In this document: positions 9,345 to 18,954 of the stretch, in pieces | Position numbering within the stretch: the first letter of the stretch is position 1 | How the letters are laid out: each line of letters opens with the position of its first letter | Assembly: GCA_903888765.1 (NCBI GenBank) | Contig: CAISVF010000131.1 | Coordinates: 1 to 48,491, forward strand | Direction: 5' to 3' | Length of the DNA stretch: 48,491 nt | Source of the DNA: an uncultured Verrucomicrobia subdivision 3 bacterium | GTDB taxonomy: Bacteria; Verrucomicrobiota; Verrucomicrobiia; Limisphaerales; UBA11358 | The notes under the pieces: model-generated | What the model was told of the DNA's origin: nothing | Seen by the model: the letters and a program-made list of their open reading frames with translations, nothing else | The model's database searches: none | Made by a program: the position numbers and the translations under genes

Positions 9345-9782
9345 ATGAAAGTTCTGTTTCTCAACGGTCCGAACCTGAATCTCCTCGGGACGCGTGAACC
9401 GGAAGTTTATGGACGTCTCACTTTGGTGGATATTGAGGCGATGGTTCGAACTCGTGCCATAGATTTGAAGGTCGAAATTGCATTTCGCCAATCCAATTCA
9501 GAGGGAGAACTTGTCAGTTGGATTCAGGAGGCTAGGGGGCAGTTTAATTCCATTGTTATTAACGCGGCAGCCTATACTCATACCAGCATAGCTTTGCGCG
9601 ATGCCATTTCGGCTGTGGGGGTGCCAACGATTGAGATCCATCTTTCCAACATTCATGCCCGAGAAGAATTTCGCCATACATCACTCATCGCTCCGGTTTG
9701 CCGTGGCCAGATCAGCGGTTTTGGCGTGAAATCGTATTTATTGGGTTTTGAAGCTGCGATTATCGTTACCGAAACGCATTAA
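9345..9782 (+). CDS. aroQ: Type II 3-dehydroquinate dehydratase
   Basis: [56 protein letters not shown]. Confidence 0.96.
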   Translation: MKVLFLNGPNLNLLGTREPEVYGRLTLVDIEAMVRTRAIDLKVEIAFRQSNSEGELVSWIQEARGQFNSIVINAAAYTHTSIALRDAISAVGVPTIEIHLSNIHAREEFRHTSLIAPVCRGQISGFGVKSYLLGFEAAIIVTETH

Positions 9783-9829
9783 TAGTCGCTTGTGCATTGG
9801 AATAAATAAATAATTTTTGAGCGTAATGC

Positions 9830-9858
9830 TTGACCTTTGTGTCGTATAAATATAAGAT
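9830..9858 (+). promoter_or_regulatory. Putative sigma70-type promoter of accBC
   Basis: TTGACC (9830-9835), 17-nt spacer, TAAGAT (9853-9858) in the AT-rich intergenic region about 100 nt before the accB start. Confidence 0.45.
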
Positions 9859-9958
9859 TTTTTATTAAAAATTTAACTTCAGTCGAGATTAAGCCGATTT
9901 TGACTGGTATTTAGCCGGTTTTTGAACGTTTCTAGAAAAATTTTAACGAAAACGCATC

Positions 9959-10429
9959 GTGGACCTAAAAGATATCAAAGCCATCATTGATTTGATGAAA
10001 AAAAACTCCATTACGGAGTTTGAACTGGAGCAACAGGACTCGAAGTTGCGCCTCAAACGGGGGTTAAGTAATGGGGCGTCATCCGTGGCTCAATCGGATG
10101 AGCAACCAGTTCCGGTTATGCCTCAAATCGTGACTGCCCAGACTCCCTTGGTATCGGCTCCGGTAGTATCCGTACCTGTCGCCACTGGTGAAATTGACAT
10201 CAAATCACCAATGATCGGGACATTTTATCGTTCACCCTCGCCTGAATCTAGTTCTTATGTCGATGTGGGTACTGAGGTTAATCCAGAATCCGTTGTATGC
10301 ATCATTGAGGCCATGAAGGTGATGAATGAAATTAAATCCGAGGTAAAAGGAGTAGTTACGCAATTGTTGGTCGAAAATGGGAAGCCCGTTGAATTCGGTC
10401 AGCCACTTTTCAAGGTTCGTCCCCTTTAA
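9959..10429 (+). CDS. accB: Acetyl-CoA carboxylase biotin carboxyl carrier protein
   Basis: Biotinylation motif IIEAMKVMNEIKSE; GTG start; followed by accC. Confidence 0.95.
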   Translation: MDLKDIKAIIDLMKKNSITEFELEQQDSKLRLKRGLSNGASSVAQSDEQPVPVMPQIVTAQTPLVSAPVVSVPVATGEIDIKSPMIGTFYRSPSPESSSYVDVGTEVNPESVVCIIEAMKVMNEIKSEVKGVVTQLLVENGKPVEFGQPLFKVRPL

Positions 10430-10450
10430 TCGGTTTTTATCGCCTTTATC

Positions 10451-11833
10451 ATGTTCGAAAAAGTTCTGGTAGCCAATCGTGGGGAAATAGCTGTTCGCAT
10501 CATTCGTGCCTGTAAAGAACTGAATATACGTACGGTGGCCGTTTATTCCGAGATTGATGCCAATTCAATGCATGTGCAAATGGCCGATGAGGCGATTTGT
10601 ATCGGCAAGGCAGCATCTTCTGAGAGTTATCTACGCATTGACCGGATCATCAGTGCCGCAGAAATCGCGGATGTGGATGCCATTCACCCAGGCTATGGGT
10701 TTTTATCAGAGAATGCCCACTTTGCGGAAGTTTGCGAGAGCTGCAACATTCGTTTTATCGGTCCGAGCCCTCGGGCGATGAATGCTTTGGGGGACAAGGC
10801 AGTTAGTCGCGCCTTGGCCAAGCGGGCTGGCGTGGAGACTCCGCCTGGTTCCGAAGGCGTGGTGGATAAGGAACAGGACGCACTGGCGGTGGCCAAACGC
10901 ATTGGCTACCCGGTAATGATCAAGGCAGTGGCAGGTGGCGGTGGCCGCGGTATGCGCGTTGCACATAACGATATATCCCTGGTCAAAGGTTATCATACTG
11001 CGCGCACCGAGGCCGAAAAATGCTTTGGTAACTCGGGGGTTTATATCGAAAAGTTCATTGAGAATCCCCATCATATTGAAATTCAGATACTCGGCGACAA
11101 TAAGGGTAAAATCATCCATCTGGGTGAACGTGATTGCTCTGTTCAGCGTCGCAACCAGAAATTGGTCGAAGAATCTCCATCGCCGCTGCTGGATAATAAA
11201 TTCCGCAAGCTCCGCGAGAAAATAGGCAAGGCCGCCATCCGCATAGCCGAGGCGGCTCGTTATACCAATGCCGGCACAGTGGAGTTTATCGTTGACGATA
11301 GCGGCAATTATTATTTTCTAGAAGTGAACAAGCGCCTTCAGGTGGAGCATCCCGTTACCGAGGAAGTCACTGGCATTGACTTGGTCCGGGCCCAATTGGA
11401 GGTCGCGATGGGCGAACCGCTGCGCTATTCTCAGGGCGATGTTGAATTTAAGGGGCACGCCATCGAATGCCGGATTAATGCGGAAGACCCGTTCGACGAT
11501 TTTCGTCCCAGCCCCGGCCGTATTGAGATGTATTACCAGCCGGGCGGGCGCGGCGTTCGCGTGGATACTCATGCTTACGCGGGCTACACCATTCCGCCGA
11601 CCTACGACTCAATGATTGGCAAGCTGATCGTGACCGGCAAAGATCGGACGGAAGCGATTGACCGCATGAATCGTGCCTTGAATGAGTTTATGATTACCGG
11701 GGTCAAAACCACCATGGTATTCCAGCAGGCCATCATGCAGGATCCTAATTTTCGGCGCGGCGTTTATACCACGAATTTCGTGGAACAGCTTCTCGGCGGC
11801 GCGCGGCGCGAATTGATCGAGGAGAAAACCTGA
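10451..11833 (+). CDS. accC: Acetyl-CoA carboxylase biotin carboxylase subunit
   Basis: [65 protein letters not shown]. Confidence 0.97.
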   Translation: MFEKVLVANRGEIAVRIIRACKELNIRTVAVYSEIDANSMHVQMADEAICIGKAASSESYLRIDRIISAAEIADVDAIHPGYGFLSENAHFAEVCESCNIRFIGPSPRAMNALGDKAVSRALAKRAGVETPPGSEGVVDKEQDALAVAKRIGYPVMIKAVAGGGGRGMRVAHNDISLVKGYHTARTEAEKCFGNSGVYIEKFIENPHHIEIQILGDNKGKIIHLGERDCSVQRRNQKLVEESPSPLLDNKFRKLREKIGKAAIRIAEAARYTNAGTVEFIVDDSGNYYFLEVNKRLQVEHPVTEEVTGIDLVRAQLEVAMGEPLRYSQGDVEFKGHAIECRINAEDPFDDFRPSPGRIEMYYQPGGRGVRVDTHAYAGYTIPPTYDSMIGKLIVTGKDRTEAIDRMNRALNEFMITGVKTTMVFQQAIMQDPNFRRGVYTTNFVEQLLGGARRELIEEKT

Positions 11834-11917
11834 TTCATCGATCCTTTCTTCCTTTTTTGACAAGGAAATTCTTTGGGTGCATTTGAGAAGAACCTTGGAT
11901 GGTTTTTGACGGCATGT

Positions 11918-11944
11918 ATCGGGCAATAACCCGGTAGCTTTTTT
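11918..11944 (+). terminator. Weak rho-independent terminator downstream of accC
   Basis: Short stem atcggg-caataa-cccggt followed by agctttttt. Confidence 0.3.
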
Positions 11945-12035
11945 ATAATCACCCAGAAATGCCGGCAAAATGGGACTGGTGGCGGAAATTTCTTTGCGTG
12001 TCATTCGCCGGCGGCGGGGTTAGATTTGGGCCGCG

Positions 12036-12830
12036 ATGATTGCATACCTTGATTTGCTGCGACACGTGCGCCGGAACGGGAAGTTCAAAGCTGACCGCAC
12101 CGGGACAGGCACATATTCCTTATTTGGCGCACAAATCCGCTGTTCGTTGCGCGACTCATTTCCAATCCTGACCACGAAGAAAGTCCACACCAAGTCCATC
12201 ATTTACGAACTGCTCTGGTTTTTGCGCGGAGAGACCAATATCGCCTGGTTAAAACAGCATGGCGTTTCCATTTGGGACGAATGGGCGGATCAGCATGGCA
12301 ATCTGGGCCGGGTCTATGGCGCACAATGGACTGGCTGGCGGACTGCCGACGGGCGATCTCTTAACCAGATTGACGACGTCATCACCCAGATAAAAAAAAA
12401 TCCCGACAGCCGGCGGTTGATTGTCAGTGCCTGGAATCCAGGAGAAATTCAGGGAATGGCGCTGCCGCCGTGCCATACATTATTCCAGTTTTATGTCAGT
12501 GAGGGCGAATTGAGCTGCCAACTTTACCAGCGCAGTGCAGATATTTTCCTCGGGGTGCCTTTCAACATTGCCAGCTATGCGCTGCTCACGCGCATGGTCG
12601 CGCAAGTTTGCGGCCTGAAACCAGGCGATTTTGTGCACACTTTCGGAGATTTACATCTTTACGCGAACCATGTGGAGCAAGCGGATTTGCAACTTACGCG
12701 AGAAACACGCGCCCTGCCGAACTTGAAATTAAATCCACAGGTGAAGGACATTCACGATTTTACGTTCGAAGATTTTGAACTGGTGGGCTACGACCCGCAT
12801 CCGCCCATCAAGGCGCCGGTGGCCGTATGA
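12036..12830 (+). CDS. thyA: Thymidylate synthase
   Basis: [62 protein letters not shown]. Confidence 0.97.
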   Translation: MIAYLDLLRHVRRNGKFKADRTGTGTYSLFGAQIRCSLRDSFPILTTKKVHTKSIIYELLWFLRGETNIAWLKQHGVSIWDEWADQHGNLGRVYGAQWTGWRTADGRSLNQIDDVITQIKKNPDSRRLIVSAWNPGEIQGMALPPCHTLFQFYVSEGELSCQLYQRSADIFLGVPFNIASYALLTRMVAQVCGLKPGDFVHTFGDLHLYANHVEQADLQLTRETRALPNLKLNPQVKDIHDFTFEDFELVGYDPHPPIKAPVAV

Positions 12831-12954
12831 CTTCGGTTTCTTGTGGGCGGCGTTGATTTTCAGCCACCCACAACCGGCCTTGGGGCGACTCCATGAGATG
12901 GCTAAACTGATGCAATAAAGTTTGCCTCAGCCAAACGCCCACCTGCTCCGCATT

Positions 12955-13530
12955 TCACACCCGCTCTGCCAGCGCTGCTTTGCTCTGATTCCAAACTGCC
13001 TCGTGCAGGGAATTGCCATGGGAATCAATCGTCACCACTGCCGGGAAATCTACCACGGCAAGTTCCCATATTGCTTCGGGCGACCCGAATTTTTCGAGAA
13101 AATAAACCTGGTTCACTTTTTTAACGCACTCCGCCAGCACTTGGGCGGCTCCGCCGATGCCGTGCAAATAAACGCAGCCGTATTCTTTGCACGCCGCTTG
13201 CGTTTTTGCCCCCATGCCGCCCTTGCCAATGACGCCCCGCAAGCCAAAGTCGCGGATGACCTGCCACTGGTAGGGCTCCTCGCGGATGGAGGTCGTGGGA
13301 CCGGCGGCGGTGCAGCGGTAACTTCCATCGGCTTGTTTCATCATCACCGGCCCGCAGTGGTAGATGATGCCGTCTTGAAAACTGACGCCATCCGGCAGCG
13401 CTCCGCCTTCGTGCAGGTATTTGTGGACCGCGTCGCGACCGGTAAACACGGTGCCGGAAATCAGCACCTCATCGCCCATTTTCAAGGCGCGGATTTTTTC
13501 TTCGGTGAAGGGGAAGGATAAGTTAATCAT
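12955..13530 (-). CDS. Class I fumarate hydratase, beta (C-terminal) subunit
   Basis: ALKMGDEVLISGTVFTGRDAVHKYL, IIYHCGPVM, AAGPTTSIREEPYQ, GVIGKGGMG: TtdB/FumA-C-type family. Confidence 0.92.
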   Translation of the reverse strand: MINLSFPFTEEKIRALKMGDEVLISGTVFTGRDAVHKYLHEGGALPDGVSFQDGIIYHCGPVMMKQADGSYRCTAAGPTTSIREEPYQWQVIRDFGLRGVIGKGGMGAKTQAACKEYGCVYLHGIGGAAQVLAECVKKVNQVYFLEKFGSPEAIWELAVVDFPAVVTIDSHGNSLHEAVWNQSKAALAERV

Positions 13531-13566
13531 AATAAATTAATTTGGATTAGGAGATGAAAATCGGTT

Positions 13567-15084
13567 TTAGAACAGTTCTTTGCGCACAATCTTAAAAACA
13601 TAAGCCACCTCACCAGGTCTGGTCGGCGGCGTCGCAATGCTCAAGCCGGCTTTAGTCATTTCCCATTTCAGCTCCTTTCCATCACCCAGCATGGTGATGG
13701 AGGCGATTTCTGATGGGTAGAGACCCGGCCAGTTGAACTTCGGGGCGAGGCTCTTGATGAGAATTTTTTCCCCCGGCCAAGCCAGGGCCGTGGCATACAA
13801 AATGTTGCTCTTACTCGTGAAGCGGATGTCCTCGCCCGTGTATTGAAGATGATTATTCTCGTTGAAATTACTGCCCTTGCTGCTTTTCTTCGTCAACTGC
13901 GTCGGGCCTTCGCCGGCGATTTCCCAGGGCACCGTGCCGTAAATCGCCTCCCCGTTGATCTTTAGCCAGGCACCCATGCCGAGCAGCAGCGCTTTCGCCG
14001 CATCGGGAATCGTGCCATCTGGCTTCGGGCCGACATTGAGCAGCAGATAGCCGTTCTTGCTCACGTGGTCCACGAGATTTACGACAAGATTCGCCACTGT
14101 TTTGTAGCTTTGATTCTGCACATAGCCCCAGGCTTCACCATCGTCCACGGTGGAATCAGTAATCCAGTCGTAATAGGTCAGGTCATTTTCCTGTCCCAAT
14201 TCCAAATCCAGCAAACCCGCTCCCGGTGGAAGATGATGAAACTTGTAAGTGGCGACGACCTCCTTATGTTCCGCAGCCGCATGATTGTAATAATATGCCA
14301 GCATTTCCTGCTTATAACTGTCAGCGATTCCGTTCAACCCAAAGTCGAACCAGACGAAATCCGGGTCGTACTTGTCAATGACCTCAACGATTTTATTTTT
14401 CCAATCGTCGAGAAAAGCCTTGGTGGGCACCGCGCCCGATGGATGAATCGGTCCATAAAGGCCAGAGTATTGCGGATTACCGCAATCTAAATTGGAGTTC
14501 CACGTCGGGAAATACCACCAGTTTTCCGCATGATGAAATGCCGTGACGAACTTCATATTATGCTTCTTGATGGCGACGGCCAGTTCGCCGACCACGTCAC
14601 GCTTGGGTCCCATTTTGGCTGCGTTCCAATCAGAATATTTGGTGTCCCACAGGCAAAATCCATCGTGATGCACCGCCACCGGTCCAGCAAAACGCGCGCC
14701 TGCCTTATGGAACAGGTCCGCCCATTCCTCGGCGTTAAACTTTTCGCCGGTGAAATGTGGGATGAAATCCTTGTAGCCGAATTTCTCCAGCGGACCGTAA
14801 GTCGCCTCCCAATATTTCCGTTCCGGGCTATTGGTTTGGTTATAGGCGTGATTGGCAAACCAGGTAGCGTTTGGCCCCTGTGCCGGCACGGCATAAACCC
14901 CCCAGTGGGTGTAGATACCAAATTTCCCGTCGCGCAACCACTGTGGCGTGGTTCGGTGGCCAAGTGAATTCCAATTGGCCTGATAAGATTCGGCAGGCAT
15001 CAACGCTCCGTCGGCCATGGGCAGTGACGCAGCCATTGCCAGCAACAGGAGTAGCGCGCGGTGGATGAGCAGGGAATACTTCAC
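13567..15084 (-). CDS. Secreted GH29 alpha-L-fucosidase
   Basis: Signal peptide; WLRDGKFGIYTHWGVYAVPAQGPNATWFANHAY, AVHHDGFCLWDTKYSDWNAAKMGPKRDVVGEL, DFVWFDFGLNGI, NGYLLLNVGPKPDGTIP. Confidence 0.93.
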   Translation of the reverse strand: MKYSLLIHRALLLLLAMAASLPMADGALMPAESYQANWNSLGHRTTPQWLRDGKFGIYTHWGVYAVPAQGPNATWFANHAYNQTNSPERKYWEATYGPLEKFGYKDFIPHFTGEKFNAEEWADLFHKAGARFAGPVAVHHDGFCLWDTKYSDWNAAKMGPKRDVVGELAVAIKKHNMKFVTAFHHAENWWYFPTWNSNLDCGNPQYSGLYGPIHPSGAVPTKAFLDDWKNKIVEVIDKYDPDFVWFDFGLNGIADSYKQEMLAYYYNHAAAEHKEVVATYKFHHLPPGAGLLDLELGQENDLTYYDWITDSTVDDGEAWGYVQNQSYKTVANLVVNLVDHVSKNGYLLLNVGPKPDGTIPDAAKALLLGMGAWLKINGEAIYGTVPWEIAGEGPTQLTKKSSKGSNFNENNHLQYTGEDIRFTSKSNILYATALAWPGEKILIKSLAPKFNWPGLYPSEIASITMLGDGKELKWEMTKAGLSIATPPTRPGEVAYVFKIVRKELF

Positions 15085-15097
15085 GGCGCGGTTATTT

Positions 15098-15976
15098 TTA
15101 ATACAACCACTGCTCTATTTTGCCCTCATTGCAAAGCCTCACGCCTTGCCGACGGAAGGCCCAGCACATGTAGCTCACGCTTACGAAATAAGAAGCCGGC
15201 ACCCGGTTAGCGACGCAAATTTTAACCCCCAAAAGAGTGGTCTTGCCGCCAAAACCCATCGGGCCGATGCCCAGTTCATTGGCGGTTTTCAGGATATCCT
15301 GCTCCAAGGCGTCCAGCTTAGGCTCGGGATTACGGTCATCGAGCAAGCGCAGCAATTGGGTTTTGGAAAGTTCATAGCCCGTCGCCCGGTCACCACCGAT
15401 GCACACGCCGAGGACGCCTGGTCCGCAGCCCTTGCCCTGGGCCTGTAATATCGCGTCAAGAATCGCTTTGCGGCAGCCGTCCAGGTCGCGGTTTGCGTGC
15501 AGCGCGTCATCCGGGAGTGAATATTGCGCGCCAACATTCTCGCAGCCGCCGCCCTTGAGTACGAGTCTGACACTCACCACAGCGGAACGATGCTGGTGAA
15601 AATGGAACGCCGGTGCGCCTGGCCCCACGTTCGTGCCATCGTTTTTTCCGGTTAGTGAATCCACCGAGTTCTGTCGAAGAAAGCCCTTTTTGGTCGCCAA
15701 CGTCACGGCCTCCCTCGCAGTTTCGGCAAACGCAATCTGGTCGTAGCCGACTGGTGCGTCCACATAAAACAATATGCTACCGGTGTCCTGGCAGATGGGC
15801 TGGGATTTGTTTTTTGCCAGAGCGATGTTCTGGTCAATGATTTTGAAGGCATTGGCCGCAAGGGAATTTTTCTGTTCGTTTTCCAAAGAGGCAAGAATGG
15901 CGCGATGCACGTCATCGGGAATTTCAGCAGAAGTGCGGCGGATGAGTTCGACTAGGGAATCAAGCAAATGGCTCAT
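15098..15976 (-). CDS. Class I fumarate hydratase, alpha (N-terminal, 4Fe-4S) subunit
   Basis: PICQDTGSILFYVDAPVG, GKNDGTNVGPGAPAFHFHQ, LKGGGCENVG, GKGCGPGVLGVCIGGDR, ELGIGPMGFGGKTTLLGVKI. Confidence 0.94.
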   Translation of the reverse strand: MSHLLDSLVELIRRTSAEIPDDVHRAILASLENEQKNSLAANAFKIIDQNIALAKNKSQPICQDTGSILFYVDAPVGYDQIAFAETAREAVTLATKKGFLRQNSVDSLTGKNDGTNVGPGAPAFHFHQHRSAVVSVRLVLKGGGCENVGAQYSLPDDALHANRDLDGCRKAILDAILQAQGKGCGPGVLGVCIGGDRATGYELSKTQLLRLLDDRNPEPKLDALEQDILKTANELGIGPMGFGGKTTLLGVKICVANRVPASYFVSVSYMCWAFRRQGVRLCNEGKIEQWLY

Positions 15977-16183
15977 AAATTTTTCAAAAGCTTAAGACTT
16001 GCCGGCAAAGTCGTCAATTACGCGCCATGCTTTTCCCCAGCATGGGTGGCGTTAGCCCAAAGTGCGGCTTTCGGGTGATCCGTCAGTTATGGTTTCGCCC
16101 CCTGACATTTCCTGCCTGGCCGGTCTCGCGATGAAAATTGTCAAAACTTCTGCTCGACAAATTTTTACGACAGTTTCAAATGA

Positions 16184-17317
16184 GTGCCCATGGGCACAAA
16201 AATTCAACGCATCGGCATTCTTACTGCAGGCGGCGACAGCCCCGGACTCAACGCTGCCATTCGCGGCGTCGGGAAAGCGGCGCTTTACCACAACATGGAA
16301 ATCGTCGGTTTCCGTGATGGCTTTCGTGGTCTGGTGGAAAATCGCCGCCTGAAACTGGATCGCTCCACCCTCGCCGGCATTCTTACGGTGGGAGGCACCA
16401 TTCTCGGCACCAGCCGAGACAAGCCGCATCGCATGGTCATTGATGGCCGCACCAAGGACATGACGGAGGTCATCAAAAAAAATTACGAGGAGTGGGGGCT
16501 GGACTGCGTCGTTTGTCTGGGCGGCGGGGGCACCCAAAAAAACGCGCTGCGGCTCAAGCAGGCAGGACTTAATGTCATCACGCTGCCCAAGACAATTGAC
16601 AATGACGTGGGGATGACCGATGCCACATTTGGCTTTGCCACTGCGCTGGATATTGCCACCGACACCCTGGACCGGCTCCACAGCACGGCGCACAGTCATC
16701 ACCGGATCATCGTGGCGGAGATCATGGGCCATCGTGCCGGATGGTTAACTTTGGGCGCAGGAATTGCGGGCGGGGCGGATGTCATTTTAATACCGGAAAT
16801 TCCCTATAATGTGGAGAAAATTGCCGAAGCCATCCGCCGCCGCAGCCGGCGCGGGACCAACTTCAGCATTGTGGCAGTGGCCGAAGGGGCGATGAGCCAG
16901 GACGATGCCCGGGCTATGGCGGCAGCTGAGAAAAAACTGGAACGTGCCAGGACGCTGCACGATAAAAAGGAGGCCAAAGTAGAAATTGCCACCCTTGAGG
17001 TGCGTCACCAAGGCAATACCCTGCGGCTCGCCAAACAATTGGAAGAACTCACCCACCTCGAATCCCGCGTTACCATACTCGGCTATGTACAGCGCGGCGG
17101 CACCCCCTGCGCAGCAGACCGCATTCTGGCCACCCGGCTGGGCAGTGCGTGCGCCGATTTGATTTCGGACGAAATATTCGGCGTGATGGTGGCGGCGCGG
17201 GGAGACGGCACGGAAGCGGTGCCTTTGGAGAAAGTCGCCGGCAAGCGCAAGGTAGTGCCAATTGACCACTCTTGGATCCAAACCGCCCGCCATGTGGGCA
17301 CCTGTTTGGGAGATTGA
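16184..17317 (+). CDS. 6-phosphofructokinase (PfkA superfamily)
   Basis: [68 protein letters not shown] start at 16184 or ATG at 16190. Confidence 0.94.
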   Translation: MPMGTKIQRIGILTAGGDSPGLNAAIRGVGKAALYHNMEIVGFRDGFRGLVENRRLKLDRSTLAGILTVGGTILGTSRDKPHRMVIDGRTKDMTEVIKKNYEEWGLDCVVCLGGGGTQKNALRLKQAGLNVITLPKTIDNDVGMTDATFGFATALDIATDTLDRLHSTAHSHHRIIVAEIMGHRAGWLTLGAGIAGGADVILIPEIPYNVEKIAEAIRRRSRRGTNFSIVAVAEGAMSQDDARAMAAAEKKLERARTLHDKKEAKVEIATLEVRHQGNTLRLAKQLEELTHLESRVTILGYVQRGGTPCAADRILATRLGSACADLISDEIFGVMVAARGDGTEAVPLEKVAGKRKVVPIDHSWIQTARHVGTCLGD

Positions 17318-17342
17318 TTTGGCATGACTATGCACCCAGTGC

Positions 17343-18869
17343 TCAGGGCGACGGGGGCGACCACTCCAGATTGACAATCACGGGAGCCCAGGCGACATGC
17401 TGCAGAACTTGTTGCCAGGCGGCATAGCTATCCGGCGCACGGACGCGGGCCAGATTGGTAATCGTTATCTGAACGCCCCCCGCAGCCTTTAGTTGATCCA
17501 CCACCGCCCGATAACGGCGGAAGTAGTCAAATTGTGTTAACACAAGTTTGGCGGCATGCAGTCGGCGCAAGGCTTGGGGAAAGGTTTCCTTGGCCTCACA
17601 GGTCGGCGCGTAATCTTCGTGAATCCAGTTGCCGCCAGAATGGCGGTCCGCCTCGTACAAATAAGCAGTGGATAGCAGTACATTGGAGTTGGCTGGTGCT
17701 GTGTCCAACTCGTCTCCGACCCGCTGCAGCGCCGCTGCCCGGCTGACGTCTGTCGCGCAGGCGACCCCCCAAGTCGTCAATCCGATTGCACGGATCGAGG
17801 CCAGACCAACCAGCGCCGCAACGGTCACGGCAAAAGTGCGGGTGCGGAGGAATTCGGGCCGGCGGGCTGCCACGGCGGTTAAGAACAAGGCAACCAGGAT
17901 TGGCTGGAAATAATTCACCACCCCAACCCAATTTGCGGCAACCACTGTGAGGCAGGCGAAAATAAAACTGACGCTGATGGGTAGTCCGCTCAGGAAAATA
18001 ATTTCGCGGGGGGACCACTTCAAATTTTGCCAATAGCGCTTAAGGGTAACGAGGGTTGTTGCGGCCAGAAGGAATACCGCCGCCAGAACGCGAGCCGCTT
18101 TCAGCAGGTCGCCAAGTTGCGGCGCACGCAGGCCGGTCAGCGAGGCATTGCCGTGAACATTTTCCAAAAATCCTTCCCAAAGCCTGGGAAAGCCGAAGCG
18201 CACTAATGCCATAAGCAAAGGCGGAAGCAATACCAGAGTGGTCAGCGGTAGCACCGGCAGTGGGATGCGCAGGTATTTCCAACCTGCGACCATTCCGAGA
18301 AAAACCCAGGCGGTATAGAGCGCGCCCATTTGCAGGCTGGCCGTCATGGCCAAAACCGAAAAACCGGCTGCCAGCCAGGCCCAGCCGCGAGCGCCCTCCA
18401 GCATGCGCACCACCGCATAAACTCCTAGCGTACCCAGCAGGCAGGCCAGTCCATCGGGGCGGTCGTCAAAGGTGATGGCCAGCAGAAAAAGGCCGCCAAT
18501 ACTTGCGTGCTGTGCGGCAATTCGGAGTCGTCGGAAAATCGCCAGCACAGTAACCTGATAAGCGCCAAACAAGGCCAAATGAAACACCATCGCCGATAGA
18601 ACAGTCGTGCCGCCCCAACGCATCCATGCCAGCAACGCCAACTGGTAAAGTGGCGGATAAGCGCTGAAAAATTCCGTGCCGGAAATCGGCCGGGATTGCG
18701 AAATTGAAGGATTGAAATATCCGCCGTGATTTAAAAGATGCACCACCGGCCCGTCATAAAAAAAGCCGTCATTGGCTGGTATGGGCTGGGAGGTGCTCAG
18801 CAGCAGAACCAATTTCCAGGCAAAAACCAGGAGGAAAACCAAACCCGGACGTTCAAGGATACGTTTCAT
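17343..18869 (-). CDS. Multi-pass membrane glycosyltransferase, GT39/ArnT-PMT-like
   Basis: Many TM segments; N-terminal luminal loop NDGFFYDGPVVHLLNHGGYF...FFSAYPPLYQLALLAWMRWGG typical of PMT/ArnT-like GT-C enzymes. Confidence 0.65.
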   Translation of the reverse strand: MKRILERPGLVFLLVFAWKLVLLLSTSQPIPANDGFFYDGPVVHLLNHGGYFNPSISQSRPISGTEFFSAYPPLYQLALLAWMRWGGTTVLSAMVFHLALFGAYQVTVLAIFRRLRIAAQHASIGGLFLLAITFDDRPDGLACLLGTLGVYAVVRMLEGARGWAWLAAGFSVLAMTASLQMGALYTAWVFLGMVAGWKYLRIPLPVLPLTTLVLLPPLLMALVRFGFPRLWEGFLENVHGNASLTGLRAPQLGDLLKAARVLAAVFLLAATTLVTLKRYWQNLKWSPREIIFLSGLPISVSFIFACLTVVAANWVGVVNYFQPILVALFLTAVAARRPEFLRTRTFAVTVAALVGLASIRAIGLTTWGVACATDVSRAAALQRVGDELDTAPANSNVLLSTAYLYEADRHSGGNWIHEDYAPTCEAKETFPQALRRLHAAKLVLTQFDYFRRYRAVVDQLKAAGGVQITITNLARVRAPDSYAAWQQVLQHVAWAPVIVNLEWSPPSP

Positions 18870-18954
18870 TAAAGCGTCATGCTTCCAAAACGGAACCGCT
18901 TGTCAACGCTCAACGCCCTTGGCAACCTGTACCCCGACGTTGAACGCACAAATA

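Noticed and set aside
12834-12872. Rho-independent terminator after thyA (ttgtgggcggc...gccacccacaa)
   Set aside because: Stem has a mismatch and no U tract follows; could be a stem-loop but not supported as an intrinsic terminator.
12922-13521. 199-aa plus-strand ORF
   Set aside because: Antisense shadow of the fumarase beta gene; the minus-strand protein has clear family motifs.
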